From NCBI GenBank assembly GCA_937989565.1, contig CALKRM010000028.1, positions 99,983 through 163,982 on the forward strand: a stretch of 64,000 bases of DNA, written 5' to 3'. Under the pieces are notes generated by a model. That model was not told the DNA's origin. It made no database searches and saw nothing but the letters and a program-made list of their open reading frames with translations. Each line of letters begins with the position of its first letter. Position 1 is the stretch's first letter. Positions 8,019-18,729 of this stretch are shown here, piece by piece. A program made the translations under genes and the position numbers. The DNA is from an uncultured Candidatus Saccharibacteria bacterium. Lineage in GTDB: Bacteria; Patescibacteriota; Saccharimonadia; Saccharimonadales; Saccharimonadaceae.

Positions 8019-9140
8019 ATGGAAGATTTGAATATTAAGCAGTTGACGTTGGCAGTGCGTACGATTGCTGAGGAAAAAAACTTGCCAGAAGAAACAGTTT
8101 TGAGCGTGATTGAGCAGGCGATTGCGGCGGCTTGGCGTCGTGATAATGGTACGCGAGATCAGTTGGTTCGCGCTAGCTTGAACATCAATAACGGTACGGC
8201 TGTCGTGTCGGTTGTTAAAACTGTTGTTGAAGAAGTTGAGAATGATGCCAATCAAATCGACCTAGAGGAAGCTAAGGAGATAGATCCTACGGCTGAGCTT
8301 GGCGGTGAAGTTGTGATGGAAACTCATAATGTGACGACTTTTGGTCGAGTTGCGGCTCAGACTGCTAAGCAAGTGATCTTGCAGCGTCTGCGTGAAGCTG
8401 AGCGTGAAGTTGTTTTGGCGGAATTTGAGGATAAAATCGGTACGGTTGTTATCGGTACAGTTCAGCGAGTTGAGCCGCGCGTTGTGCGAATTGAGCTGGG
8501 CAAGGCTGTCGGAATTATGCCTCAGAGCGAGCAAATTCCTGGTGAATATTATGGCGTTGGCCGTCGAATTAAGGTTTATATTAAGGACATTGAGCGCGAA
8601 GGTCGCGGTCCGCAATTGATTCTTAGCCGCGGCAACGAAGAGTTTGTGCGATTCTTGTTCAATCAAGAAGTCCCAGAGATGGAAACTGGTGCAGTTGAGA
8701 TTAAGGCAATCGCTCGCGAAGCTGGTCGCCGAACCAAATTGGCGGTTTCTTCAGCGTTACCTGGCGTTGATCCAGTTGGTACGTTTGTTGGCGGTCACGG
8801 CGCCCGCGTTCAGGCTGTGATGAATGAAATTGGCGAGCAGGAAAAAATTGATATTATTCCATATGAGGAAGATGCGGCTGGATTTATTGCTAATGCGATG
8901 AGTCCGGCAGAGGTTTTGAGTGTGACTGTCAATGAAGATGAGAAGCGTGCGACGGTTTATGTTAGCGAAGATCAGCAATCAATAGCAATTGGTCGCGCTG
9001 GACAGAATGTTCGCTTGGCAAGTCGATTGACTGGCTATGAGTTAGACATCGAAGCAAAAGCTCCTGTTAAGACAGAGCCAAAACCTCGAAAGAATATTGA
9101 GGATAGCTTGATGAGCGTAGTTGAGGAGGTGGCGGAATAA
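8019..9140 (+). CDS. nusA: Transcription termination/antitermination factor NusA
   Basis: Binds RNA polymerase and nascent RNA, controlling pausing, termination and antitermination. The order is N-terminal polymerase-binding domain (~1-125, with VIEQAIAAAWRRD), S1 domain (~135-200, GTVVIGTVQRVEPRVVRIEL) and two KH domains (~205-350, with PVGTFVGGHGARVQAV and IAIGRAGQNVRLA). It is 373 residues, without the acidic repeats of E. coli NusA. The start is ATG 8019, preceded by AAGGAG. It heads an operon with clpC, a metallopeptidase, radA and a PIN/TRAM gene. Confidence 0.96.
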   Translation: MEDLNIKQLTLAVRTIAEEKNLPEETVLSVIEQAIAAAWRRDNGTRDQLVRASLNINNGTAVVSVVKTVVEEVENDANQIDLEEAKEIDPTAELGGEVVMETHNVTTFGRVAAQTAKQVILQRLREAEREVVLAEFEDKIGTVVIGTVQRVEPRVVRIELGKAVGIMPQSEQIPGEYYGVGRRIKVYIKDIEREGRGPQLILSRGNEEFVRFLFNQEVPEMETGAVEIKAIAREAGRRTKLAVSSALPGVDPVGTFVGGHGARVQAVMNEIGEQEKIDIIPYEEDAAGFIANAMSPAEVLSVTVNEDEKRATVYVSEDQQSIAIGRAGQNVRLASRLTGYELDIEAKAPVKTEPKPRKNIEDSLMSVVEEVAE

Positions 9141-9180
9141 GCTGCCTTCTGCGAATCGCCGAAAACGAAAGGAGGGCGAT

Positions 9181-11637
9181 ATGTCAGAAGATTTTTCTGA
9201 ATTAGAACCTCGGCTGACGGAAACGGCTCGAGCCAGTTTGGGGCGGGCTGGTTTTCTGGCGCATAATGAGGGGAGTGAGTATGTTGGCACGGAGCATATT
9301 TTGCTTGGTGTGTTGGCGCAAAATTCGTCATTGGGTGCAAAGATTTTGGCAGAAAACGGCGTAACTTTGGATCGTGCGGAAATGGCATTGAACCTGACCG
9401 CAAAGCCGCTGGTGATTACGATTGTAAGTAAGGGTTTGAGCGCTGAAGTTGTTGAATTGATAAGAATTGCTTGGCAATTAGCGGTCGAATTTGGGCAGGA
9501 AAAAATTGGCACGGAACATATCGTTTATGGAATGTTGCAGCAGCACGAGGCACGAGCGACTAAATTGCTGCGGGATATGAATGTTGACATTGATAATCTG
9601 CGTGGAAGTCTGGAAGATGTGTTTGATAAACAGCAATTTGAATCTCTTCAGAGCGAGCGCAGTACGGCGAGTAAAAATTCTGGCGATTTGCGAGTTTTGG
9701 AGAAATTTGGTGTCGATTTGACGCGGCGTGCCAGCGAAGGATTTTTGGATCCGGTGATTGGTCGAGCGTCGGAAATCCAGCGAATGATCACGATTTTAGG
9801 TCGGCGGAGCAAGAATAATCCAGCGCTAATTGGCGAACCTGGCGTCGGTAAAACTGCGGTCGTTGAGGGTTTGGCGCAGAGGATTGCTGATAATAAAGTC
9901 CCCGAATTTTTGAAGGGTAAGCGACTTTTTCAATTGGATTTGACGGCGATGATTGCTGGGACGAAATATCGCGGGCAATTTGAGGAACGATTGCAAAAAG
10001 TTCTGGCGGTCGCCAAAAAGCATCAAGAAGTTATTTTGTTTATTGACGAGTTGCATCTGTTGGTTGGCGCTGGTTCGGCTGAAGGCTCGATGGATGCGGC
10101 GAATGTATTGAAACCAGCGTTGTCGCGAGGTGAGGTGCGACTAATTGGCGCGACGACGTTTGATGAATATCGAAAGTATATCGAAAAAGATGCTGCGTTG
10201 TCACGGCGCTTCCAATCTGTGACGGTCAATGAGCCATCGCCAGAAGAGGCAGTGGAAATGATGCGAGGATTGAGGGGAAAATTAGCCAAGCATCATCAAG
10301 TTCAAATTCCTGACGAAATGTTGACTGAAGCGGTGGATTTGAGCCAGCGTTACGTGACGGAGCGATTTTTGCCGGATAAAGCGATCGACGTGATTGACGA
10401 GGCGGCGAGTTTATTGAAGTCTAGTTCGCCAATAAAATTGTCGCGTAAGGACAAGTTGGCTCGCCAAATTAAGCGATTGGCTGGAAAAATTGATGCGGCG
10501 GTCGAAGCTGAGGATTATGAAAAAGCCGCAGAATTTAAGATGCAAATGAGGCAATTGGAATTGCAAGCCGAAGCGCTGAAAGATGAAGTCAGTGATGAGC
10601 CGGTGTTGACTGATGAATATTTGCGTCGAGCGGTTTCGGCGATGACGAATATTCCGATTGACAGATTATCGTTAAATCAGATGAAGGATTTGATTCGTCT
10701 GGAGAAGCGGCTGAGCCAGAGCGTTCTTGGTCAGAATGAAGCGATTGAGCAACTGGCGCGCGCGATTCGTCGCAATAAAGCTGGGCTAAATCGTCAGAGT
10801 GGGCCGCTTGGGTCGTTTATCTTTCTGGGTCCGACTGGAGTGGGCAAGACGGAATTGGCACGAGTTCTGGCGCGGGAAGTTTTTGGCGGCGAGGATAGCT
10901 TGATTAAAATTGACATGAGCGAGTTTTCTGAGCGCCACACGGCTAGTCAGCTTGTCGGCGCGCCGGCTGGTTATGTTGGCTATGAGGACGGCGGAAAATT
11001 AACGGATAAAGTTCGTCGCCGACCGTATAGCGTGGTGTTGTTTGATGAAATTGAAAAGGCGCATCCCGACGTTCTGAATTTGCTTTTGCAGATTTTGGAG
11101 GACGGCAAGTTGAGCGATTTTCACGGACGAACGGTGAGTTTTCGGCAGACGATTATTATCTTGACGAGCAACGTCGGCGCCGAGCAAATGATTCAGGATT
11201 CGGAGCTGGGATTTGGTGTGTCTGGGCAGAAAAAGTCGGCTAGCGAAAATCGTCACGAGAAAAATTCGCGTGCCGCTCTGCGTGAGCTTGAGGAATTTTT
11301 GCGTCCAGAATTGATTGGCCGATTTGATAACGTGATTACATTTAAGCCACTCTCTCGTTCGGTCGTGCGAAAGATTTTTGACAATCTCACGTCTGATTTG
11401 GTCAAGGCTGTTGTTCAACATGGAATGACGCTTGATATTACTTCTTCGGCGAAGCGTTGGTTGATCGATCGGGGATTTGACGAGCAGCGCGGCGTGCGAG
11501 TTTTGAGGCGAACAATTCAGTCGGAGTTGGCGGATCCGCTGAGTGATGTTTTATTGTCCAATAAAGCAAAATCTGGCGACACGCTGGAGGCTAAAATTGA
11601 TAATAATAAGGTGGTGATTAATGTCAATCGTGCGTAA
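9181..11637 (+). CDS. clpC: AAA+ unfoldase ClpC
   Basis: ATP-driven unfoldase that feeds proteins to ClpP. It has an N-terminal double Clp-N repeat (~1-145), a first AAA module with Walker A GEPGVGKT (218-225), a UVR-type middle helix ([15 protein letters not shown], ~440-455), and a second AAA module with GPTGVGKT (~551-558), followed by the C-terminal D2-small domain. The 818-residue length is typical of ClpC. ATG 9181 is chosen because GGAGGGCGAT lies directly before it. The 3' end overlaps the next gene by 17 bases. Confidence 0.95.
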   Translation: MSEDFSELEPRLTETARASLGRAGFLAHNEGSEYVGTEHILLGVLAQNSSLGAKILAENGVTLDRAEMALNLTAKPLVITIVSKGLSAEVVELIRIAWQLAVEFGQEKIGTEHIVYGMLQQHEARATKLLRDMNVDIDNLRGSLEDVFDKQQFESLQSERSTASKNSGDLRVLEKFGVDLTRRASEGFLDPVIGRASEIQRMITILGRRSKNNPALIGEPGVGKTAVVEGLAQRIADNKVPEFLKGKRLFQLDLTAMIAGTKYRGQFEERLQKVLAVAKKHQEVILFIDELHLLVGAGSAEGSMDAANVLKPALSRGEVRLIGATTFDEYRKYIEKDAALSRRFQSVTVNEPSPEEAVEMMRGLRGKLAKHHQVQIPDEMLTEAVDLSQRYVTERFLPDKAIDVIDEAASLLKSSSPIKLSRKDKLARQIKRLAGKIDAAVEAEDYEKAAEFKMQMRQLELQAEALKDEVSDEPVLTDEYLRRAVSAMTNIPIDRLSLNQMKDLIRLEKRLSQSVLGQNEAIEQLARAIRRNKAGLNRQSGPLGSFIFLGPTGVGKTELARVLAREVFGGEDSLIKIDMSEFSERHTASQLVGAPAGYVGYEDGGKLTDKVRRRPYSVVLFDEIEKAHPDVLNLLLQILEDGKLSDFHGRTVSFRQTIIILTSNVGAEQMIQDSELGFGVSGQKKSASENRHEKNSRAALRELEEFLRPELIGRFDNVITFKPLSRSVVRKIFDNLTSDLVKAVVQHGMTLDITSSAKRWLIDRGFDEQRGVRVLRRTIQSELADPLSDVLLSNKAKSGDTLEAKIDNNKVVINVNRA

Positions 11638-12601
11638 ACTATTCAGCGTCCTCACGCCGATAATTGTACTTTCTGTTGCGGTTTTTGTGATGGCGAATCG
11701 TCAGCAAATTATTGATGAGATTGCGCTGTGGCAATATAAGCCGAGTGCGGAAATTGTCGCTATTGCTGATCGCGTAAAGATGTCGGATGTTGGCAGGAAA
11801 ATGTTCTATGTTTCTAATCCGCAAATTAAATCGGCGAACGAATTTAACGAAGATTGCCGTCGCGTAGAAAAAGGGAACGCGATTTTGGGTTGTTACAATC
11901 CGTCGTCTAGGGATATTTATATTTATAACGTGACCAATTCTGAGCTTGACGGCGTGAAAGAAGTGACGGCAGCGCATGAGATGCTGCACGCTGCTTGGGA
12001 AAGGTTGAGTACGTCGGAAAAATCTCATTTGAGTGAGCTTTTGGAGCAGGTTTATAATAATGTGAAAAATAAGAAATTGTCCGAGCGGATGGAATATTAT
12101 GATCGTGCGCAACCTGGAACGAGAGCTAACGAGTTGCACTCAATTTTAGGGACGGAATTTGCCGATTTGGGCGACGAGCTGGAAGAATATTATCGACGGT
12201 ATTTTACTGATAGATCCGAAGTTGTGAAGTTACACACGCAATATCAAGAAAAATTTGAGTCCAGAGAAAATGAAGCGCAGAAATTGAGTGATTCGTTGAA
12301 GGTTCGAAAGGAAAAGTTAAACAGAGAATTATCGCAATATTCAACTGATTTGGCGGATTATAATAGTCGCGTGGCGGACTTTAATCGGCGAGCGGGCATT
12401 AGTGGCGGATTTTTGTCACAGAGTGATTTTTATAGTCAACGCCAAGCCTTGAAGGCGGAACTCTCGGAGTTGAACGAAAGGCGTGCCAATTTGAATTCTG
12501 AGATCAATTCTTACAATTCTGACGTTTTGCGGCTTAGAGAATTGGGCGTGCAGATTGATGAATTGAATAAAAGTTTGGATAGTTTGGAGGGAGCGAAATA
12601 A
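11621..12601 (+). CDS. Membrane-anchored zinc metallopeptidase-like protein with coiled coil
   Basis: An N-terminal transmembrane helix (~residues 9-25) is followed by an extracytoplasmic domain with the zincin motif HEMLHAAWE (about residues 119-127) and a possible third ligand in ELHSILGTEF (~168-177). Residues ~200-326 form a long coiled coil rich in E, K, L and S (QKLSDSLKVRKEKLNREL and following). It is 326 residues and translationally coupled to clpC. The role may be in cell-envelope or surface-protein processing; the substrate is unknown. The 1-base overlap with radA (TAATG) supports an operon. Confidence 0.75.
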   Translation: MSIVRKLFSVLTPIIVLSVAVFVMANRQQIIDEIALWQYKPSAEIVAIADRVKMSDVGRKMFYVSNPQIKSANEFNEDCRRVEKGNAILGCYNPSSRDIYIYNVTNSELDGVKEVTAAHEMLHAAWERLSTSEKSHLSELLEQVYNNVKNKKLSERMEYYDRAQPGTRANELHSILGTEFADLGDELEEYYRRYFTDRSEVVKLHTQYQEKFESRENEAQKLSDSLKVRKEKLNRELSQYSTDLADYNSRVADFNRRAGISGGFLSQSDFYSQRQALKAELSELNERRANLNSEINSYNSDVLRLRELGVQIDELNKSLDSLEGAK

Positions 12602-13950
12602 TGGCGAAAGCTCGAAGTCAATTTGTTTGTCAGCAGTGCGGAGCTAGCTTTTCAAAGTGGGCTGGCAGGTGTGAGAACTGCGGGGAATGGAATTCGCTAG
12701 TCGAGCAGGTTGCTTCTTCTGGCGGGTTATCTGTTGTCGATAAATCGGCTGGGCGCGGCAAAGCCTTGAAAACGTCTAGCATTCGTGAAGCTGCTTCTGA
12801 GTCTGGACTAGAAAGATTAAGCACGGGAATTGACGATTTGGACGCTGTTTTGGGCGGCGGTTTTCTGGTTGGCGGCGTGGTGCTGGTGGCGGGTCAGCCA
12901 GGAATTGGAAAGAGTACGCTTTTGGCGCAAGTTGCGGCACATATTGCCAAGTCAAAATCAGTGCTATATGTGAGCGGCGAGGAGTCGGTTTCTCAGGTGA
13001 AGCTTCGTGCGGAGCGTTTGGGTGCGGCTGATTCGGAAAAAATGCAGCTGGCGTCCAGTAATAGTGCGGAAGATATTGCGGCGTCAATTCAGCAAGGCGG
13101 GTATGATCTGGCGATTGTCGATTCGGTTCAGACAATTTCTCTCAGTGAGATTTCTTCAGCTCCAGGGTCGGTTAGTCAGATCACCAACTCGTCAAATGTA
13201 ATTATTCGTGCCGCCAAAGCTTCGGGTACGGCGGTGATTTTGGTTGGTCATGTCACCAAAGAGGGTTCGATTGCTGGTCCGAAAATATTGGAGCATTTGG
13301 TGGACGTTGTACTGAACTTTGAGGGCGATCGATATGGCGGTTTTCGAGTTGTTCGGGCGCAGAAGAACCGATACGGATCGACTAATGAAGCGGCGATTTT
13401 TGAGATGGACGAGCAGGGGTTAAGAATCGTGAAGAATCCGTCGGCGGAACTTCTGGCGGAGCGTCAGAATCTGGATGGGTCAATTGTGCTGGCAACCATG
13501 GAAGGTGCACGTCCGCTTTTGGTGGAAATTCAGGCGCTAGTTAATTCGACGAATTTTGGCTATCCTAAGCGCACGGCGAGTGGTTTTGATCTGAATCGAT
13601 TGAATCTGTTGGTGGCGGTTTTGGAGAAGCGAACGAAGTTAAAATTGGCGGACAAAGATATTTATGTCAATGTGGTCGGCGGGCTGAAATTAAATGATCC
13701 AGCGGCCGATTTGGCTGTGGCGATGGCGATTGCTAGCGCTAGCGCTGGACGAAGTCTGGATGAAGGTGCTGTGGTGTTTGGCGAGATTGGTTTGGGCGGT
13801 GAGGTTCGCTCGGCGACGAATTGGCAAGCTCGAATTAAAGAGGCGAAGAAGCTGGGCTTCACTTATGCGATTGCGCCAAAAGTTCATAAAGATAAATTTA
13901 TAAAAGGCGTCAGTGATATGCGACAGGCGCTGATTGACTATTTACAATAG
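12601..13950 (+). CDS. radA: DNA repair protein RadA/Sms
   Basis: RecA-like ATPase that promotes branch migration in recombination and natural transformation. The N-terminal zinc finger is CxxC-x-CxxC (CQQCGASFSKWAGRCENC, residues 10-27). Walker A is AGQPGIGKST (~97-106), the RadA-specific KNRYGS motif is near 256-261, and the C-terminal Lon-protease-like domain (~300-449) ends in the usual position. Length 449. It is coupled to the upstream metallopeptidase by a TAATG overlap. Confidence 0.96.
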   Translation: MAKARSQFVCQQCGASFSKWAGRCENCGEWNSLVEQVASSGGLSVVDKSAGRGKALKTSSIREAASESGLERLSTGIDDLDAVLGGGFLVGGVVLVAGQPGIGKSTLLAQVAAHIAKSKSVLYVSGEESVSQVKLRAERLGAADSEKMQLASSNSAEDIAASIQQGGYDLAIVDSVQTISLSEISSAPGSVSQITNSSNVIIRAAKASGTAVILVGHVTKEGSIAGPKILEHLVDVVLNFEGDRYGGFRVVRAQKNRYGSTNEAAIFEMDEQGLRIVKNPSAELLAERQNLDGSIVLATMEGARPLLVEIQALVNSTNFGYPKRTASGFDLNRLNLLVAVLEKRTKLKLADKDIYVNVVGGLKLNDPAADLAVAMAIASASAGRSLDEGAVVFGEIGLGGEVRSATNWQARIKEAKKLGFTYAIAPKVHKDKFIKGVSDMRQALIDYLQ

Positions 13951-13962
13951 AAAGGGAAAAAA

Positions 13963-14769
13963 ATGAAAGATTTTTACGGATTGATAATAATTATAATGTT
14001 GCTTGGTTTGGCGGCTGAGGTTTATTTCTTGGCAAAACCGCGACGAAATTCATCGGTAGGTGTGGCGCCGATTTTGGTCGACACATCAGTACTCATGGAC
14101 GGGCGAGTGACTGAGCTGGCGAAGACTGGATTTTTGCTGGGTAAAATTATTGTGCCAAGGAGTGTATTGACGGAATTGCAATTATTAGCCGACGGTGCAG
14201 ACCACGACAAGCGCGAAAGAGCGCGATTCGGCATGGATGTCGTGAAGGAACTTAAGGATATTTTGAAGTCTTCATTCGAGCTGTATGACGACAATATTCG
14301 CGTGCCGGAAGGCGTGGATTCTCGCTTGTTGAAATTGGCGAAGGAGATGGACGCGGCGGTATTGACGCTTGATTACAATTTGAATAAGGTGGCGCAAGTT
14401 GATGGCGTTAAGGTTTTGAATATCAATGAGCTGGCGAAAAGTTTGAGGATGAGTTATTTGCCTGGTGACGAGCTGGATTTGGAGCTGTCGCAGAAGGGGC
14501 AAGATTCTCATCAATCGGTTGGCTATTTGAAAGATGGAACGATGGTGGTTGTTGAGAACGCCAAGCGCTACATTGGGCAAACGAAGAAAATTGAGATTAT
14601 CCGAAGCTTACAGACCGACGCTGGAAAAATGATGTTTGCGAAGCTTGTGGTTGAACAGAAAAAACCTGTAAAGCAGAAGACTAGCGTTCCTAAAAAGCGC
14701 ACAAATGGTCGCTCAAAAACATCAGCTCAACACGAGGCTGAGCTGATTAATTTGGTAAATAAACAATAG
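13963..14769 (+). CDS. PIN/TRAM-domain protein (YacL-like)
   Basis: An N-terminal membrane helix (~5-24) is followed by a PIN nuclease domain: acids in LVDTSVLMDGR (~41-51) and in DAAVLTLDYNLN (~129-140). A TRAM RNA-binding domain follows at ~165-225 (DGTMVVVENAKRYIG) and a lysine-rich tail ends the 268-residue protein. YacL-type proteins occur in many bacteria but the RNA target is unknown. AAAGGGA precedes the start. It is the last gene of the nusA operon and converges with the PBP gene. Confidence 0.85.
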   Translation: MKDFYGLIIIIMLLGLAAEVYFLAKPRRNSSVGVAPILVDTSVLMDGRVTELAKTGFLLGKIIVPRSVLTELQLLADGADHDKRERARFGMDVVKELKDILKSSFELYDDNIRVPEGVDSRLLKLAKEMDAAVLTLDYNLNKVAQVDGVKVLNINELAKSLRMSYLPGDELDLELSQKGQDSHQSVGYLKDGTMVVVENAKRYIGQTKKIEIIRSLQTDAGKMMFAKLVVEQKKPVKQKTSVPKKRTNGRSKTSAQHEAELINLVNKQ

Positions 14770-14774
14770 TTTAT

Positions 14775-17435
14775 TTAGTGAACTTGAATGCTGCCAGTTG
14801 AAGTGGCGGTGTAATATGCAGAGTCTCTTACGGTTACAGAAACCGTGTGCGCTCCTGTCGTATCAAGCTCTACTGTGGCGGTCTGCTTGCCGCTTGAAGT
14901 AATTTCTGAACTCTTAATGCTCTTTCCATCCACGGTAATTTCGATTGCCGATAAGCCCCAAGTTCCTGCTGTAACATCAACACTTATCGTATATTTCTTA
15001 CCGCTGTTGGTGTATGATATTGCTCCAATTTGCGGTTTAGTGTCGTCGCACTTGTGAACGTCATCTTCCGCATTCGCGTCGTAACCTGAAGGAACGGTAA
15101 TTGATTCTTTCTTGGTCAAAGGATCGATAATCTTTGTCACTTCAATCTCTTCCTTTGCGCCATCCGGAGTACAGTTTGTTGCCTTTTTCTTAGAGACTTT
15201 ATCGAAGGTGATTTTCTCTGTAGATTGACTTTGTCTCTTATTCCACCATGATGGGTAGAGCTCACCGTTGACAGTCTGGATTCCGCTTGGTCGCTCATAC
15301 CATTGACCTGACTTCCATTTGCCTTCTTTGGCGTAAACTTGAGTGTGGGCAAATTCCATAACGCTTCTAATTACTGGCATACCGTAGTTAGAAGCTGATG
15401 TACCAATCACGCTAGTGTCGGAGTTTCCGAGCCACATTCCCATAACCAGAGCTGGGCTGTAATTAACAATCCAAAGGTCTTTTGGCTGCGAACCCTTGTC
15501 TGACGTACCGGTTTTTGCAGAGGTTCGAACGCCATTGACGCCCATCCAGCCGTGAAGTCCAGGAGTTCGGTCGGACAAGATGTCGTTCACGATGTACGCT
15601 GATTGCGAGTCGACAACTTGCTTGCCTTCATCTTTCCATTTTTTCAGAGTTTCACCTTGGCTGTTCTTTACCTCGATAACACTTGAAATGTCTTTTTGGA
15701 CTCCCATTCGCGCCAATGTTGAGTAGGCGTTCACTAATTCTGTTTGTTTGGTTCCACATGCGCCGATTGCTGCACCGAGTCCGTAACCGCCGGCATTTTC
15801 TTCCTGGCGGCAATAGTTAGTATCGCCCATTCTGCGAATTCCCTCGACGACAGGCTTAGCGGATCCGTCGCCAACGATGTAAGCGGCTTTGATGGCTGGG
15901 ACGTTTCGGGATAGAGCTAGCGCTCTTCGAATATTGATGGCGCCCATAAACTTATTGTCCCAGTTTCTCAGAGTTGCGCCGTACAATTTATCAATGTTCT
16001 CATCGGCTAAGACGGTGCCGCTACCGTATGCTTGCTTGCTATCGTGTTTGTCGAACAACTGAGCAAAGACAAGCGACTTAATCGTGGAGCCTGGCTGGAT
16101 GTAGGAAACTGCGGCGTTGTCCTGACCGAAGCCAGTGTAATTAAAGTCACGGCTACCAACAAGCGCTACGATTTGTCCAGTCTGAACGTCTTCGACTGTT
16201 GCGGCGCCGTTACTAATTCGCACAGAATCTGGTCGACCTGTTGCAAAGAACGATTTCATCTCATTTTCAAGTTTTTCCTGAATACGCCAGTCGAGGGTGG
16301 TTTTAATCGTCAATCCACCGCGTCCAACTACTGATTCGCCAAGCTCTTTACTCAACTGATTGCGAACCATCAATAGGAAGTGAGGAGCCTTAATATTCTC
16401 CAAGTGCTCGGTCTGTGGCTTAAGCGTGCTTAAGATATCAATCTTTTTAGCTTTTTCAGCCTCATCCTTGGTAATAACGCCTTGCTCGGCCATGTAATCC
16501 AGAACTGTATGTTGTCGGGCAATTAAAGCTTTATTTCCAGCGGTGTTATATGGATTATAGTAAGTTGGATTCTGTGGAATACCAGCAATTAGCGCCGCTT
16601 CCGCCAGTGTCAGATCTTTGGCGTGCTTGCCAAAGTATGTCTGAGCGGCAGACTCTGCGCCGTTACGACGACCGCCGTATGGAGATTCATTCAGATATAA
16701 TGACAGAATTTGGTCTTTGCTATACATGCGCTCAACTTCAATTGCGAGGATGATTTCCTTGATCTTTCGAGGAATACCGCTAATCGATCGGTCGCCGGCC
16801 TCATCTGCGAAGAAGACTTGTTTGACTAGCTGTTGTGTCAGAGTTGATCCACCCTGGACTTGGCGTCGTGAAGCAGTCGAGAGCATTGCGCGTAACATAC
16901 CGCTAATACTGATGCCGTGGTGATTATAGAAGTTTCGGTCTTCAATTGCGACAGTGGCTTTTTTCAAATAGTCGCTAATCTGGTCAGATTCGACAACCAA
17001 TTGATAATTGCCCGTACCTTTATCTTCCCAAAGCAAATTGTCGTTGCGGTCGTAATATTTAGTGACAGTCGTTTGAACGCGCTTAGCAAGCTCGCCAGGG
17101 CGAATTTTATCGAGGTCTTTACGGAAATAGGCGAACATTCCGCCGATAAGTAGCAACATCAACAAAATACTGACACCAAGAATTTTCAGAGCCATCAGTC
17201 CGCCGCGCTTGGAGAACCAATATTTCGCTAGTCGCTTCGGATGTAATCGATAAAAGAATCGCTTTACGGGATGTTTCGGCAAAGTCGCCAAATATTCCGC
17301 TCGTTCGCGCGCGTCCTTGTCTTTTTTAGTCTTATGTTTCTGCGCCAAATTGGCATATAAGTTCATCCGTTTCGACGGAGATTTCTTATCGCTTGAGCCG
17401 TGTCCGGCGGTGCTAATCGTAGTCTTTTTCTTCAC
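14775..17435 (-). CDS. Class A penicillin-binding protein (glycosyltransferase/transpeptidase)
   Basis: Builds and cross-links peptidoglycan outside the membrane. After a long basic cytoplasmic N-terminus (~1-80) comes one membrane helix (~84-107). The GT51 glycosyltransferase has ATVAIEDRNFYNHHG (E168-D169 region) and GGSTLTQQLVKQ. The transpeptidase has SxxK as PGSTIKS (~445-451), a SRNVP motif and KTGTS (~640). The C-terminal ~200 residues include lysine/threonine-rich linkers and an Ig-like domain. The 886-residue GTG-started protein has TATAAT six bases before the start. Confidence 0.95.
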   Translation of the reverse strand: MKKKTTISTAGHGSSDKKSPSKRMNLYANLAQKHKTKKDKDARERAEYLATLPKHPVKRFFYRLHPKRLAKYWFSKRGGLMALKILGVSILLMLLLIGGMFAYFRKDLDKIRPGELAKRVQTTVTKYYDRNDNLLWEDKGTGNYQLVVESDQISDYLKKATVAIEDRNFYNHHGISISGMLRAMLSTASRRQVQGGSTLTQQLVKQVFFADEAGDRSISGIPRKIKEIILAIEVERMYSKDQILSLYLNESPYGGRRNGAESAAQTYFGKHAKDLTLAEAALIAGIPQNPTYYNPYNTAGNKALIARQHTVLDYMAEQGVITKDEAEKAKKIDILSTLKPQTEHLENIKAPHFLLMVRNQLSKELGESVVGRGGLTIKTTLDWRIQEKLENEMKSFFATGRPDSVRISNGAATVEDVQTGQIVALVGSRDFNYTGFGQDNAAVSYIQPGSTIKSLVFAQLFDKHDSKQAYGSGTVLADENIDKLYGATLRNWDNKFMGAINIRRALALSRNVPAIKAAYIVGDGSAKPVVEGIRRMGDTNYCRQEENAGGYGLGAAIGACGTKQTELVNAYSTLARMGVQKDISSVIEVKNSQGETLKKWKDEGKQVVDSQSAYIVNDILSDRTPGLHGWMGVNGVRTSAKTGTSDKGSQPKDLWIVNYSPALVMGMWLGNSDTSVIGTSASNYGMPVIRSVMEFAHTQVYAKEGKWKSGQWYERPSGIQTVNGELYPSWWNKRQSQSTEKITFDKVSKKKATNCTPDGAKEEIEVTKIIDPLTKKESITVPSGYDANAEDDVHKCDDTKPQIGAISYTNSGKKYTISVDVTAGTWGLSAIEITVDGKSIKSSEITSSGKQTATVELDTTGAHTVSVTVRDSAYYTATSTGSIQVH

Positions 17436-17447
17436 AATTCTATTATA
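17436..17447 (-). promoter_or_regulatory. Leaderless promoter of the PBP gene (GTG start)
   Basis: TATAAT at 17447-17442 on the minus strand, six bases, then GTG at 17435. A TTGAAG lies 16 bases upstream of the -10. The exact six-base spacing supports GTG as the true start. Confidence 0.55.
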
Positions 17448-17508
17448 TCACGCATATGTTTCGCTTCAATTGTAAAATTGCTATACTAGTATATAGAAAA
17501 GGAGTGAT

Positions 17509-18729
17509 ATGAAATTATCAGAAGAATTACAATGGCGTGGATTCTGGAATCAGACCACATTTACTGACGACAAACTTATCGATTCGGAGAATTTCACGCT
17601 CTATTTGGGGACGGATCCTTCGGCGGACAGCTTGCATGTTGGGCATTTGGCAGTTTATATGATGGTTCGGCATTTTCTGGAGCGCGGACATAAAGTGTTT
17701 TTGCTCGTTGGCGGCGGTACGGGAATGATTGGCGATATGCGTGACACGGAAGAGCGAAATCTGCTTCCATACGAGGAAATTGAACATAATAAACAAGCCT
17801 TAAAATCCCAAGTTTCGCGAATCTTTGCTGGACGAGATTTTACTTTGGTTGATAACGCTGACTGGCTGGCTGAGCTGGAATTGCTGCCATTTCTTCGCGA
17901 TATCGGTAAAAATTTCAATATGGCGGATTTGGTGAGCCGCGAATTTTTCAAGGCGCGCATTAACAACGGCAAAGGTTTGAGTTTTGCGGAATTCACTTAC
18001 ACTTTGCTTCAGGGCTATGATTTTTGGCATCTATTTAATCAATATGGCGTAAATCTGCAAATTGGTGGATCGGATCAATGGGGTAATTTATTATCAGGCG
18101 TGGATCTGATTCGTAAAAAAGAAAATGCTGAAGTCTACGCAATGACTGCGCCTCTGCTCATCAATAAGTCGACTGGTCGTAAATTCGGTAAATCTGAGGG
18201 TGGCGCGGTTTGGCTTGATGAAAATAAAACCAGCGTCTATAAATTCTATCAATTCTGGCTGAATGTTGATGACGAGAGCGCGATTGAATATATGAAGATA
18301 TTTACGATGTTGGACCGCGATACCATTGAAGCTATTGCTGAAAATCACGCCGTTAATCCGGGTGCGCGTTCGGCTCAGAAGGTTTTGGCTCGTGAAGTTA
18401 CTGACATTGTTCATGGTAGCGCGCGTCGTGAATCTGTTGAGCGCGTAACTGAAGTTTTGTTTGGTGGCGGCGATTTTAAGAAATTGTCGAACGATGATTT
18501 AGGCGCTTTGGCTGAAGAAATTCCTTGCGTTGACGCTGGAATTGATGTGATTGAAGCGCTGGTAGAATCTGGGGCGGTTGGCTCTAACGGCGAAGCAAAG
18601 CGATTGTTAAAATCTGGAGCTATTGGCCTAAACGGCGAAAAACTTGCTGAAAATAAAGTCGTCAATGACACGTCGCTACTGAAGAAGGGTAAAAACACGT
18701 TCGTATTAATTATGGGGGAGAATGAATAA
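17509..18729 (+). CDS. tyrS: Tyrosyl-tRNA synthetase
   Basis: Charges tRNA-Tyr. The class I HIGH motif appears as HVGH (~43-46), the KMSKS-like loop as KFGKSEGG (~223-230), and a C-terminal S4 RNA-binding domain occupies ~345-406 (AKRLLKSGAIGLNGEKL). The 406-residue length is normal. AAGGAGTG lies upstream of the start and a TATACT -10 is at 17482-17487, so this gene has a short leader. It overlaps the next gene by one base (TAATG). Confidence 0.96.
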   Translation: MKLSEELQWRGFWNQTTFTDDKLIDSENFTLYLGTDPSADSLHVGHLAVYMMVRHFLERGHKVFLLVGGGTGMIGDMRDTEERNLLPYEEIEHNKQALKSQVSRIFAGRDFTLVDNADWLAELELLPFLRDIGKNFNMADLVSREFFKARINNGKGLSFAEFTYTLLQGYDFWHLFNQYGVNLQIGGSDQWGNLLSGVDLIRKKENAEVYAMTAPLLINKSTGRKFGKSEGGAVWLDENKTSVYKFYQFWLNVDDESAIEYMKIFTMLDRDTIEAIAENHAVNPGARSAQKVLAREVTDIVHGSARRESVERVTEVLFGGGDFKKLSNDDLGALAEEIPCVDAGIDVIEALVESGAVGSNGEAKRLLKSGAIGLNGEKLAENKVVNDTSLLKKGKNTFVLIMGENE